A DNA stretch of 16,267 nt from Desulfobacteraceae bacterium (GCA_030620375.1 JAUXEW010000036.1:1-16267), one strand, 5' to 3'; positions 6,609-14,514 are shown, counted from the first letter of the stretch. Notes: generated from the sequence alone by a model not told the origin. Program-made: numbers and translations.

Positions 6609-8129
6609 TTAGCCTAGGAAATGTTTTAAAATCGCATCACACAATCCGGGGATGGTGTAACTTTTTGCGGTGATGTTCACGTTAAATCCTAATTTTTCGG
6701 CTGTATCTGTCGTTATTGGGCCGATACTGGCAATTGAAATGCCTTCCATCAATGAGGAAGCCTTGTCTGTCGGGAGAAGCGATTTGAAATTTTTGACGGT
6801 TGACGAGCTTGTAAATATCACCAGGTCAATTGTTTTTTCCCCCAGATGCCGTAATAGCACTTCACGGTTATTTTGAACGGATTGAGTTCGGTATGCGACG
6901 ATTTCATCGACCTGCGCCCCCATCCGCCTTAATTCAACCGGAAGAACCGGCCGTGCCGCTTCTGCACGGGGAAGCAGGACTTTTTTTTGCTTAAGGGATT
7001 CTTTTTTGAATGATTCCACCAAGGATTCTGCTTGATAACTATCTGGAATAATGTCATTTTTTATCCCAAAAGCAAACAGTTTTTCGGCGGTGGCCGGGCC
7101 GATGCTGGCGACACGTATCCCCCCTAAGGATCGAACATCTTTATTCTTTAAAAAGAGGCGGTCAAAGAAAAACGTCACGCCGTTTACGCTGGTGAATATC
7201 AACCAGTCATAGTTCGAAAGCGCGTCGATGGCGCGGTCCAAGGGGCCCCAGTCTGCTGGGGGAATCACTTCAATAGTTGGAAATTCAAGACATTGTGCAC
7301 CGAGATCATAAAGCCTATTGGCCAAAGCACTTGCCTGTTCGCGAGCCCGGGTCACAACGATGCGTTTTCCCCGTAAGGGCCGGTTTTCAAACCATTTGAG
7401 ACGGTCTCTTAAAGTAACCACCTCTCCCACAACAATAACCACCGGTGGTTTTAACCGGGCTTCCGTAACCTGATCAACAATGGTGTTTAACGTACCTACG
7501 ACGGTTGTCTGGCTGGGGGTGGTTCCCCATCGTATCAGGGCAACCGGCGTATCTTTTGACAGTCCGTGATGGATCAGTTGGTGGGTAATCTGCGGAAGGT
7601 TTTTTATTCCCATTAAAAAGACGATGGTTCCCATCCCACCGGCAAGGGCGGCCCAGTTAATGCCGGATTCTCTTTTGGTCGGATCCTCATGCCCGGTGAC
7701 CACGGCCAAGGTAGAGGTGAATCGACGATGGGTTAGGGGGATTCCCGCATATGCGGGAGCCGCAATGGCAGACGTCACACCGGGAACAATTTCAAAGTCT
7801 ATTCCGGCACAAGCCAGTTCTTCGGCTTCTTCGGCTCCCCGGGCAAATATAAACGGGTCCCCTCCTTTTAAACGGGTCACTGTCAATCCGTTTGAAGCTT
7901 TTTCTATAAGAAGTGCATTTATTTTTTCTTGGGAAAGGGTGTGGTCACACCCTTTCTTCCCCACGTAAACGATCTCTGTATGAGGGGACGCATATTTTAA
8001 CAGGATGGGAGATGCCAGATAATCATAAATTAAAACATCGGCATTTTTAATACATTCCATACCCTTAAGGGTGATTAGTCCGGGATCGCCGGGACCGGCA
8101 CCCACCAAGAAAACTTTACCGAGCTTCAT
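6609..8129 (-). CDS. cobA-hemD: Fused uroporphyrinogen-III methyltransferase / uroporphyrinogen-III synthase
   Basis: A two-domain enzyme. The N-terminal SUMT domain (about residues 3-245) methylates uroporphyrinogen III twice with SAM to precorrin-2; motifs are VGAGPGDPGLITLKG near the start, the GGDPFIFARG loop at about 89-98, VPGVTSAIAAPAYAGIPLTHR and LMGI. The C-terminal domain (about 250-506) is uroporphyrinogen-III synthase, weakly conserved as usual but with GKRIVVTRAREQ, DWLIFTSVNGV and VIFTSSSTVKNF. Such fusions are common in clostridia and sulfate reducers. The frame opens at TTG 8135, but I choose the ATG at 8129, giving 506 aa and a 14-base overlap with hemC. With hemC it converts porphobilinogen to precorrin-2, the branch point to siroheme (for sulfite reductase), cobalamin and, in many sulfate reducers, heme by the siroheme-dependent route. 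Confidence 0.95.
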   Translation of the reverse strand: MKLGKVFLVGAGPGDPGLITLKGMECIKNADVLIYDYLASPILLKYASPHTEIVYVGKKGCDHTLSQEKINALLIEKASNGLTVTRLKGGDPFIFARGAEEAEELACAGIDFEIVPGVTSAIAAPAYAGIPLTHRRFTSTLAVVTGHEDPTKRESGINWAALAGGMGTIVFLMGIKNLPQITHQLIHHGLSKDTPVALIRWGTTPSQTTVVGTLNTIVDQVTEARLKPPVVIVVGEVVTLRDRLKWFENRPLRGKRIVVTRAREQASALANRLYDLGAQCLEFPTIEVIPPADWGPLDRAIDALSNYDWLIFTSVNGVTFFFDRLFLKNKDVRSLGGIRVASIGPATAEKLFAFGIKNDIIPDSYQAESLVESFKKESLKQKKVLLPRAEAARPVLPVELRRMGAQVDEIVAYRTQSVQNNREVLLRHLGEKTIDLVIFTSSSTVKNFKSLLPTDKASSLMEGISIASIGPITTDTAEKLGFNVNITAKSYTIPGLCDAILKHFLG

Positions 8130-9054
8130 TTTCAATTATAGTTTCTTTTAGAATTTTATCCGCCCCCATCGACAGCAGCCGATCCGCCAGCTGTTTGCCG
8201 ATACGTTCGGAGTCATGTCCCGGACCCGAAAGGTTTTCTTTAATCAGAGTCCTCCCATCCAGAGAGGCAACCAGTCCATATAAGGTTAAGGTTTGGTTTT
8301 TTAACTGTCCGTGTCCTGCGACGGGAACCTGGCAGCCACCTCTCAGCCGGTTTAAGAAGGATCGTTCCCCTAACACCACCAAGCGGGTGTCATAATGGTC
8401 CAGTGACGTTAAGACGGATTTTACGTCATGGTCTTCTTTCCGGATTTCAATACAAAGTGCGCCCTGACCCACGGCCGGAAGCATGAGTTTTTCATCCAGG
8501 TATTCAGCGATTCTATCTTCAACGCCCAGCCGGTGAACACCTGCAGCCGCCAGAACGATGGCATCTAAATTTTCTGTTTCCAGTTTTTTTAGGCGCGTGT
8601 CAAGATTTCCTCTTAACGGGTGTATAACTATATCCGGGCGAGCATACAGGAGCTGGGCCGCGCGACGGAGGCTGCTGGTTCCGATATGAGCCCCGTTTCT
8701 AAGTTTGAAAAACTTTCGATTCTGCTTTGAAATCAGAACATCCTGCGGGTTTTCACGTTTAGGAATTGCGCCGATACAGAGCCCTTCGGGTATTTCTGCG
8801 GGCATGTCTTTCATGCTATGAACGGCCAGATCGATCCGTCCATTGGTCAAGGCATCTTCTATTTCCTTTACAAACAAGCCCTTGCCGCCCACCTTGGCCA
8901 GCGGAACATCAAGAATTTTATCACCTTTGGTTTTGATGATTTCGATTTGGGTTGTAAGACCGGGGTGACCTACTTCAATAGCAGATTTGACCCAATCGGC
9001 CTGCCAGAGAGCGAGTTTGCTTCCCCGGGTGCCTATTTTAAGGGTGTTTACCAT
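8116..9054 (-). CDS. hemC: Hydroxymethylbilane synthase (porphobilinogen deaminase)
   Basis: Polymerises four porphobilinogens into hydroxymethylbilane in the cytoplasm. The family marks are clear: TLKIGTRGSKLALWQA at the N-terminus, catalytic Asp in HSMKDMP (D83 from the chosen start), TSSLRRAAQL, LRGNLDTRL, and the dipyrromethane cofactor cysteine C241 in LRGGCQVPV. The length of 312 aa is standard. The frame extends to 9075, but the ATG at 9054 gives the normal N-terminus and shares one base with the fmdB stop (TGATG), typical of coupled translation. Downstream, cobA-hemD overlaps its 3' end, so hydroxymethylbilane can pass directly to the synthase that closes the ring. Confidence 0.97.
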   Translation of the reverse strand: MVNTLKIGTRGSKLALWQADWVKSAIEVGHPGLTTQIEIIKTKGDKILDVPLAKVGGKGLFVKEIEDALTNGRIDLAVHSMKDMPAEIPEGLCIGAIPKRENPQDVLISKQNRKFFKLRNGAHIGTSSLRRAAQLLYARPDIVIHPLRGNLDTRLKKLETENLDAIVLAAAGVHRLGVEDRIAEYLDEKLMLPAVGQGALCIEIRKEDHDVKSVLTSLDHYDTRLVVLGERSFLNRLRGGCQVPVAGHGQLKNQTLTLYGLVASLDGRTLIKENLSGPGHDSERIGKQLADRLLSMGADKILKETIIENEAR

Positions 9055-9287
9055 CAGTGGCCACAGCTTGAACAACTCGTAGCAGAACAGCCGCTACATC
9101 CTGATGTGGAAGCGGATGCTTTGAGGGTTTCGCCGCTGCCGCCCTTGCTGAAAAAACCACATGCGGACATTAATTTTTCAATTTTATCTCCGGCGCATTC
9201 AGGGCATTTTTTTGGTCCCTCATTTCCAAGCACCAAGAATTCAAAGCACCGGTCGCAATCATTACACTGATACTCAAATATGGGCAT
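9054..9287 (-). CDS. FmdB-family small zinc-ribbon protein with Cys-rich tail
   Basis: A 77-aa protein starting MPIFEYQCNDC with a zinc ribbon C8/C11 and C28/C31, the signature of the FmdB/CxxC regulatory family named after a putative regulator of amidase genes in Methylophilus. The C-terminus adds a second Cys cluster, C64-x2-C67-x4-C72-x2-C75-GH, also seen in many relatives, which could bind a second metal ion. The start has AAGGA ten bases upstream. It is the first gene of the fmdB-hemC-cobA/hemD unit and overlaps the hemC start by one base, so it is co-expressed with tetrapyrrole synthesis. Its exact function is not known; a metal-sensing or metal-handling role is inference. Confidence 0.88.
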   Translation of the reverse strand: MPIFEYQCNDCDRCFEFLVLGNEGPKKCPECAGDKIEKLMSACGFFSKGGSGETLKASASTSGCSGCSATSCSSCGH

Positions 9288-9359
9288 TATACAAATTCCT
9301 TATATTTGACGGTCTCGTAAAAAGTCCGAAACTAAATCATAATCATCAAGGGTTTTAAA

Positions 9360-9375
9360 TCAAGCCCCGGCTTGA
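9360..9375 (-). terminator. Short palindromic hairpin between the TPR gene and fmdB
   Basis: TCAAGCC-CC-GGCTTGA is a 7-bp stem with a 2-base centre, located 32 bases after the TPR gene stop on the - strand. It is followed by ATTTAAAACCC, a poor T-run, so termination is doubtful; it may stabilise the 3' end. The remaining sequence to 9287 holds only the fmdB upstream region, with no clear promoter. Confidence 0.3.
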
Positions 9376-9407
9376 AAATGCCGATTTCCTTTTCAATGCT
9401 CTCCCTG

Positions 9408-10739
9408 TTATTTGATCGATCCTGGGGCAATAAGCGAGCTTTTTGCCCCACCCGATGCATCAAACCCCATTTCTCTAGCCTTTTTAAATTGGATCTTCGC
9501 TTCATCAAGCTTATTCTGTTTTAAATACAGATTGCCGAGCCTATGGTGAAACAGCCCATTTTCCGGTGAAATGTCAACACTTTGTTTGCAGAACAACAGT
9601 GCGATTTCAGGGTTCTCTCCTTTAATATCAAACAGATAACCGAGGGCGGAAAGCGCGTTGGCATCATTGGGATTTGCCTTGACAGTTTTTTTATATGCCG
9701 CAATTGCTTCGTCTATTAATCCAATTTCGGCGTAGCATTCACCTATAAATCGATAATTAGGTCCATTTTGGGGCGCGAGGTCAATTGCTTTTTGATAAAA
9801 CTGTTTTCCTGTTTCTGGAATACCTATCTCGAAGTAAATTTTTCCGGCTTGAAACGCCACTTCAAACAGCTCCCCCCCCATCTCGTCTGCTTTTAAAAAA
9901 TACTCAAGCGCCTTGTCATTGTTTCCCATTAACTTATAAACAAGGCCGGTATTGTAACAGGCCATAACTTCTTTGGGATCGAGTTTCATTGCCGCTTTAA
10001 ATGACGCTATCGCCTTTTCAAAGTTCCCCATCACTGCATAACAGACACCGAGACTATTATGGACGTTAACGTTTTTCGGGTCAATTTGTAAAGCAACGTC
10101 GAATTCGGCTATGGCTCCCGTAATATTTCCCTTCTGGTAGGCGTGATCCCCGCTGATATTCAGACTCACCGCGTCAAAAACAACCAAGCTGTTTGGTCCG
10201 AAAAAAGAGGCATGATCAAGCGCTTTCGCGGCATTGTCGAGTATTTGATCTTTTTTATATTCGATGGTGGGAAAAGAAGCGATTCCTATGGTGACGGTTT
10301 GATTTCCATTCGTTGAAAGATCCTCTTGGATCTGTCTAGCAAATTCAAGGCAAAAATCACTGTTTCTGTCCGGGAAAAAACATCCGAACAAATGGCTTCC
10401 AAGCTGACCCCAAAGGCCATTTTCAGTATTACATATACCATTTATGGTTTTGGCAACGTTTAACAGGCTTTCTGAAGAAAGAACGTCACCTGATTGATGA
10501 GCCTCATCTGTTTTTATAACCATGGCTCCGAAATATGCTGAAGCATATAGGAGGGCCAGGGCATATTCCGTGAAGGTTTTACCCGTGAGAATCTTCGGAA
10601 AGAGCGATGATACGCTTTCTATCGGATCATTAAGACGACCGTCAATTTCATCATCCAAAGGCTTTTCATCGGTTTTGTAAAATAAGAACTGCTGGGAGGT
10701 TTTGGTGCTGCGAAACATTCCTTTCCGGCTATTTTTCAT
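9408..10739 (-). CDS. Degenerate GGDEF domain plus TPR-repeat protein
   Basis: 443 aa with no signal peptide. Residues about 45-190 look like a GGDEF-fold (diguanylate cyclase-like) domain: the conserved strand TVTIGIASFP (148-157) and the A-D/E-x-ALxxA..GxN pattern (DNAAKALDHASFFGPNSLVVFD) are clear, but the active-site motif at 114-118 reads GSHLF instead of GGDEF, with Q112 in place of the usual Arg. Cyclase activity is therefore unlikely. Residues about 193-430 form roughly seven TPR repeats (for example GVCYAVMGNFEKAIASFKAAMKLDP), a protein-binding superhelix. The ATG overlaps the selA stop in ATGA, so it is translationally coupled to selA. A plausible but unproven role is a scaffold or nucleotide-sensing adaptor. 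Confidence 0.8.
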   Translation of the reverse strand: MKNSRKGMFRSTKTSQQFLFYKTDEKPLDDEIDGRLNDPIESVSSLFPKILTGKTFTEYALALLYASAYFGAMVIKTDEAHQSGDVLSSESLLNVAKTINGICNTENGLWGQLGSHLFGCFFPDRNSDFCLEFARQIQEDLSTNGNQTVTIGIASFPTIEYKKDQILDNAAKALDHASFFGPNSLVVFDAVSLNISGDHAYQKGNITGAIAEFDVALQIDPKNVNVHNSLGVCYAVMGNFEKAIASFKAAMKLDPKEVMACYNTGLVYKLMGNNDKALEYFLKADEMGGELFEVAFQAGKIYFEIGIPETGKQFYQKAIDLAPQNGPNYRFIGECYAEIGLIDEAIAAYKKTVKANPNDANALSALGYLFDIKGENPEIALLFCKQSVDISPENGLFHHRLGNLYLKQNKLDEAKIQFKKAREMGFDASGGAKSSLIAPGSIK

Positions 10740-12163
10740 AATGAGGCCTTATCAAGCAAATTTCTAAAAGCACTTTCAATGAACGGCAGGTCATCGTCCT
10801 GAACCGTTCTAAGGTCTATGATGAATACGTCGTTTTCTATTCTGCCGATAACCGGTGGTGTGGCGTCTCTCATGAACCGGTCTATATGATTAGCGGACAC
10901 CGAACTAATCGTAACACCAATGCATTTGCTGGGAAGCTCCAACAGCGGAAGTGAGCCGCCTCCAGCCTTTGAAGGACAATTCAGCAATTGCGTGCGCAAG
11001 CGGGGGTCGTCTATTTTTTCAAGCCGTTTTAAGAGTCGAATCGCCTGTTTTTCGATCTGGTCAATTGGAAGGGTTAGCATACGAAGTGTTGGGATGGCAC
11101 GCATTGCTTTTTCGGGGTCCCGATAATGGCGCAACGTACTTTCCAGTGCAGCAAGGGTCAGCTTGTCAATTCGAAGCGCTCGATTAACCGGATTTTTTTT
11201 GATGCTGTCAATAGCCTCTTTTTTGCCCACGATAATCCCGGCCTGAGGACCGCCCAACAGCTTGTCACCGCTGAATGTGACGACATCTGCTCCGGCTCTG
11301 ACGGATTCTTGTACAAGGGGTTCTTTATCCATGCCATACTCGGAAAAGTCCACAAATGTTCCACTGCCAAGATCTTCCATTACGGGAATATGACACTTCC
11401 TTCCAAGGGATACCAGTTCTTCAAGAGAGACGTCCGCTCTAAATCCTACGATCCGGTAATTACTGGTATGAACTTTCAATAATAGGCCGGTGTCGATTTC
11501 AATGGCCTGTTCATAATCATGAAAATGGGTTCGATTCGTTGTGCCGACCTCTTTTAATATCGCACCGCTTTTAGACATAACATCCGGTATTCTAAAAGAA
11601 CCGCCGATTTCGACAAGTTCACCCCGTGACACGATCACTTTTTTCCCCCGGGCAATCGTTTCCAAACTTAAAAATACGGCGCCGGCGTTGTTATTAACCA
11701 CCATGGCCGATTCAGCACCGCTGATTTCGCACAAGAGGTCTTCAACGGCCGTGTATCTTGAGCCACGCCGACCTTCGGCTAGGTCGAACTCCAGATTTGA
11801 ATATTTCCCGGCGATGAGCAGCAGATTTTCAATGGACTCCCGTGAAAGTAACGAGCGGCCCAAATTGGTATGAATCACGACACCGGTGGCGTTGACAACC
11901 GGCTTTAAGTTGGGTGCCATGGCGATGGAAATGTGCGTTTTGACCTGTTCCAAGACGGCTATCTCCGCCAGAAGCGCTTCGCTCGTGCTTGTATCGTTCT
12001 CCAGAATCCCTTTTCTAAGGTCATCCACAACAGATCGGACAGAACGTAAGAGAACGGATTTTGGGAGATCCTGAAAAAAAGGGTCTGTTTTTGCACACTC
12101 TAAAATTTTGTCCACACCGGGAATTTTTTTTAAGCGTTCTTGTAGCGTTTCGTTTGTTTTCAT
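10736..12163 (-). CDS. selA: L-seryl-tRNA(Sec) selenium transferase
   Basis: A PLP enzyme that converts Ser-tRNA(Sec) to Sec-tRNA(Sec) using selenophosphate, acting as a large homo-oligomer in the cytoplasm. All SelA landmarks are present: the N-terminal tRNA-binding domain (about 1-85), NATGVVIHTNLGRSLLS, NNNAGAVFLSL, SRGELVEIGGSFRIP, EVGTTNRTH, EDLGSGTF and the PLP lysine K301 in SGDKLLGGPQAG. The length of 475 aa is normal. The open frame reaches a TTG at 12169, but the ATG at 12163 fits the family; its Shine-Dalgarno is poor. A 126-base gap separates it from pheA, and the TPR gene overlaps its stop. SelB, SelD and tRNA(Sec) are not in this window. Its presence shows that the organism makes selenoproteins. 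Confidence 0.96.
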   Translation of the reverse strand: MKTNETLQERLKKIPGVDKILECAKTDPFFQDLPKSVLLRSVRSVVDDLRKGILENDTSTSEALLAEIAVLEQVKTHISIAMAPNLKPVVNATGVVIHTNLGRSLLSRESIENLLLIAGKYSNLEFDLAEGRRGSRYTAVEDLLCEISGAESAMVVNNNAGAVFLSLETIARGKKVIVSRGELVEIGGSFRIPDVMSKSGAILKEVGTTNRTHFHDYEQAIEIDTGLLLKVHTSNYRIVGFRADVSLEELVSLGRKCHIPVMEDLGSGTFVDFSEYGMDKEPLVQESVRAGADVVTFSGDKLLGGPQAGIIVGKKEAIDSIKKNPVNRALRIDKLTLAALESTLRHYRDPEKAMRAIPTLRMLTLPIDQIEKQAIRLLKRLEKIDDPRLRTQLLNCPSKAGGGSLPLLELPSKCIGVTISSVSANHIDRFMRDATPPVIGRIENDVFIIDLRTVQDDDLPFIESAFRNLLDKASL

Positions 12164-12294
12164 TATCAATTCATGTAATCGCTATTGGGTATGAGATACG
12201 GAATAGTCTTCATATCATTATAATATGAGTTATTTCAATATATTTCTAGAAATTACCAAAAGCAAAGATATTTAAGGGGTCATGAAAAACAGGG
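12164..12294 (-). promoter_or_regulatory. AT-rich pheA-selA gap with possible internal promoter
   Basis: On the - strand TTGCTT (12260-12265) and TATATT (12237-12242) are 17 bases apart and could give selA its own transcript start. A TATAAT also lies in this gap without a matching -35. No T-run terminator is visible behind pheA, so read-through from the aromatic operon into selA is possible. Confidence 0.3.
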
Positions 12295-13419
12295 TTATAT
12301 TCCGTTTAGATAAGGTCCGGACGGATAGCTGCCAAGGATACGTAACGTATGACAGTTATTGGCTAACGCTTTCCTCAATGCTGAATATTCATCGTGAGTC
12401 AGATCACATTCAACGTCGGCAAAAAAGACATATTGCCATTTTTCGGATCTTAAGGGTCTTGATTCAAGTTTTTTCATGTTGATTTTGTTATGGGCCAAAA
12501 GGGACAAGATGCTGACGAGGGCTCCGGGTTTGTCCGGAAGAGTGAAAACCAAAGATGTTATATCATGGTTACTCCCTGTCGGCATAGAGGGACCTATAAT
12601 CATAAACCGAGTCCAATTGCCCGGAAGATCTTCGATGTTACGGGAAAGAACGCTAAGACCGAGCAATTCACTTAATTTAATATGACCGATTGCGGCGCTG
12701 TTCTGATCTTCGGCCACCTTTTTGGCAGCGGCGGCCGTACTTTCCATGGGAACGATTTTTGCTTCGGGCAGATGGGCGCTTAGCCAGCCCGCGCACTGGT
12801 CCAATGCCTGCGGGTGAGAGTAAACCGTTTGAACACCAGATAAAGGTGTTTCGTTGCTTAACAGCGAGTGGCTGATTTTGCAGAATATTTCAGCCTGAAT
12901 AAAGACGTTATATTTTAGAAACAGATCCAGACTTTGACCGACGCTCCCTTGCAGGGAGTCCTCCAGCGGGATAATCCCTAACGTTGCTTCTTTTCCAGCT
13001 ACGGCATGAAATACAGAATTAAGGTTGCTGCAGGGACGAAAATCCATACTATGTCCCAAGTATTCGACTCCCGCAAAATAGGAAAAGGTGCCTTCAGGGC
13101 CCAAATAGACGATTTCCTGGGGACGCTGAAGTCTTCGTGACGAAGAGAGAATTTCTCTGTAGATCTGGAGCAGATGATCTTCCGGAAGCGGTCCCGGATT
13201 CTCCTTGATTAGGTGTTGCTGCAATTCTTTTTCTCTGGATGGCTTAAACACGGTGTCTTTTGCAGCAGCCTTAATTTTTCCCACCTCTAAACAGAGGTTA
13301 GCCCGCTGATTTAAGAAGAACAATATTTGTTTGTCGGTTTCATCAATTTGTTTTCTAATGGATGTAAGACGATCTTCAGCTGTTTCTTTGGTGGGACGTT
13401 CTGTTTTCTGTTTTACCAT
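12295..13419 (-). CDS. pheA: Bifunctional chorismate mutase / prephenate dehydratase (P-protein)
   Basis: Converts chorismate through prephenate to phenylpyruvate, the committed steps to phenylalanine. Three domains are visible: an AroQ chorismate mutase (about 15-100; RLTSIRKQIDETDKQILFFLNQRANLCLEVGKIK), prephenate dehydratase (about 102-277; YLGPEGTFS, PLEDSLQGSVGQSLD, the catalytic TRF at 270-272), and a regulatory ACT domain (about 286-365) with the GALV (299-302) and ESRP (319-322) motifs that bind phenylalanine, so feedback inhibition by Phe is expected. The length of 374 aa is standard. The ATG at 13419 has only a weak ribosome-binding site. It follows ADTH synthase by 163 bases on the same strand, and the Phe attenuator ahead of that gene would also control pheA if transcription runs through. 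Confidence 0.96.
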   Translation of the reverse strand: MVKQKTERPTKETAEDRLTSIRKQIDETDKQILFFLNQRANLCLEVGKIKAAAKDTVFKPSREKELQQHLIKENPGPLPEDHLLQIYREILSSSRRLQRPQEIVYLGPEGTFSYFAGVEYLGHSMDFRPCSNLNSVFHAVAGKEATLGIIPLEDSLQGSVGQSLDLFLKYNVFIQAEIFCKISHSLLSNETPLSGVQTVYSHPQALDQCAGWLSAHLPEAKIVPMESTAAAAKKVAEDQNSAAIGHIKLSELLGLSVLSRNIEDLPGNWTRFMIIGPSMPTGSNHDITSLVFTLPDKPGALVSILSLLAHNKINMKKLESRPLRSEKWQYVFFADVECDLTHDEYSALRKALANNCHTLRILGSYPSGPYLNGI

Positions 13420-13462
13420 TTTTTTCTGTTTTACCCGTTGTTTTTATTATGTTTTTTTAATG

Positions 13463-13483
13463 CCCCGCCCACTAGCAGCGGGG
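13463..13483 (-). other. GC-rich hairpin between ADTH synthase and pheA
   Basis: CCCCGC (13463-13468) and GCGGGG (13478-13483) make a perfect 6-bp GC stem with a 9-base loop. On the - strand transcript it is followed by CATTAAAAAAAC, not a T-run, so it is not a standard terminator. An mRNA-processing or stability element between the two genes is the more likely reading. It lies 44 bases before the pheA start. Confidence 0.45.
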
Positions 13484-13582
13484 AGCTTATATCAAAAAGC
13501 CTCGTTCTATAGCCCCTTAAACCATTAACGTTAAGACCGGGTACGGCTTGTTCAACACATCAAGACGAGCAAGAGAAAGCCA

Positions 13583-14377
13583 TTATCCCAATATTGCCAG
13601 GGACTGACTCACTGTCCGATTTTCATGAACAATACCGTGCAGTGCTTTAACCAGAAGACGGGGGTTTTTAGCCTGGAATATGTTACGACCAACAGAAAGA
13701 CCCGAACCGCCGGCTTGTATCGAATCATGGGCCATCTGAAGAATGTCCTTTTCGTTTTCCATTTTTGGCCCACCGGCAATGACGACGGGGATATCGCATC
13801 CATCGATCACGTCGTGGAAGGTGTCGATATCTCCGGTGTACGGAACTTTAACCACATCGGCCCCTAATTCTTCCGCCAGACGGGCGCAATGTTTAACCAC
13901 TTCAGGATCATATTCACTTTTGATTTTCGGGCCTCTGGCATAAACCATGGCGAAAAGCGGCATTCCCCAACTGTTCGCTTCAGATGAAATTCGGCCCAAC
14001 TCACCTAACATATACCGTTCGGTTTCGTCACCAAGGTTAATATGGACGGAAACAGCGTCCGCTCCCAGTCGAAGGGCATCTTCCACACCGCCAACCAACG
14101 TTTTGGCGTTAGGGAAGGGAGAGAGATTGCTACTGGCCGAAAGGTGAATAATCAGACCGATATCCCGACCACTTCCTCGGTGGGACCGGCGGGGAATTCC
14201 TTTATGCATCAGCACGGCGTTGGCCCCGCCTTCCGCTACTTTGTTGACGGTGTCCCGTAAGTCTATCAAACCGAAAATCGGTCCGACGGAAACGCCGTGG
14301 TCAAGGGGGACAATGATGGTTCTGTGGGTATTTCTATTGAAAATTCTTTCCAGTCTGATCGATTTGCCGAGATACAT
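13583..14377 (-). CDS. 2-amino-3,7-dideoxy-D-threo-hept-6-ulosonate (ADTH) synthase, archaeal type
   Basis: A class I (Schiff-base) aldolase of the archaeal FBA/ADTH synthase family (DeoC/FbaB). In methanogens the homologue (MJ0400) joins a 6-deoxy-5-ketofructose phosphate to aspartate semialdehyde, making ADTH, which 3-dehydroquinate synthase II turns into dehydroquinate; this replaces DAHP synthase. Visible: IIVPLDHGVS with D26, the Schiff-base lysine K177 in DVVKVPYTGD, AGGPK (201-205) and the phosphate loop GLSVGRNIFQ (226-235). The length of 264 aa matches (about 265-273). Sequence alone does not separate it from archaeal fructose-bisphosphate aldolase, but pheA next door and the Phe attenuator in front argue strongly for aromatic synthesis. 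The start has AGGAGG four bases upstream. The partner DHQ synthase II is not adjacent. Confidence 0.82.
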   Translation of the reverse strand: MYLGKSIRLERIFNRNTHRTIIVPLDHGVSVGPIFGLIDLRDTVNKVAEGGANAVLMHKGIPRRSHRGSGRDIGLIIHLSASSNLSPFPNAKTLVGGVEDALRLGADAVSVHINLGDETERYMLGELGRISSEANSWGMPLFAMVYARGPKIKSEYDPEVVKHCARLAEELGADVVKVPYTGDIDTFHDVIDGCDIPVVIAGGPKMENEKDILQMAHDSIQAGGSGLSVGRNIFQAKNPRLLVKALHGIVHENRTVSQSLAILG

Positions 14378-14434
14378 ATGGCCTCCTAAGTTTTGTTGAC
14401 CGTTCAGATTTTATCGGCAGACCTTTTTAAACAT

Positions 14435-14470
14435 AAAAAAAGGGCCGCCGGTGTTGACCTGCGGCCCTTT
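14435..14470 (-). terminator. Attenuator terminator (3:4 hairpin) of the Phe leader
   Basis: On the - strand AAAGGGCCGC (14470-14461) pairs with GCGGCCCTTT (14448-14439) over ten perfect base pairs, with an extra GGT/ACC stem in the loop, followed by a T-run at 14441-14435. It is a very strong intrinsic terminator, placed after the leader-peptide stop and 58 bases before the ADTH synthase start, so transcripts must get past it to reach the operon. Confidence 0.93.
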
Positions 14471-14514
14471 GTGATGGTTGATCGGGTTAATCAGCACCAT
14501 CCAGACCCCAGGTC
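14456..14514 (-). promoter_or_regulatory. Antiterminator (2:3) structure of the Phe attenuator
   Basis: On the - strand GACCTG-g-GGTCT (14514-14503) can pair with GGGCC-g-CAGGTC (14467-14456): eleven pairs (two G-U) with one G-G mismatch. The 3' partner takes in most of the 5' arm of the terminator, so the two folds exclude each other. Nested inside is a second stem, GATGGT (14501-14496) with ACCATC (14478-14473), continued by TGAT/ATCA, whose 7-base loop holds the leader stop codon. A small local hairpin GACC/GGTC (14514-14504) could sequester the 5' half. A ribosome stalled in the Phe run just upstream leaves this region free, favouring read-through; one that reaches the stop codon disturbs it and lets the terminator form. 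Confidence 0.82.

Noticed and set aside
9301..9330. Motif near 9310-9325 as a dispersed repeat, with a faint resemblance to 6590-6600
   Set aside because: The match is only partial and within this window it cannot be separated from chance.
11126..11482. 118-codon + strand frame inside selA
   Set aside because: Antisense shadow of selA with no supporting signals; the same applies to other + strand frames over pheA, hemC and cobA-hemD.
10736..12294. tRNA(Sec) or SECIS element near selA
   Set aside because: No tRNA-like cloverleaf and no in-frame TGA with a following SECIS-like hairpin was found in the genes of the window.
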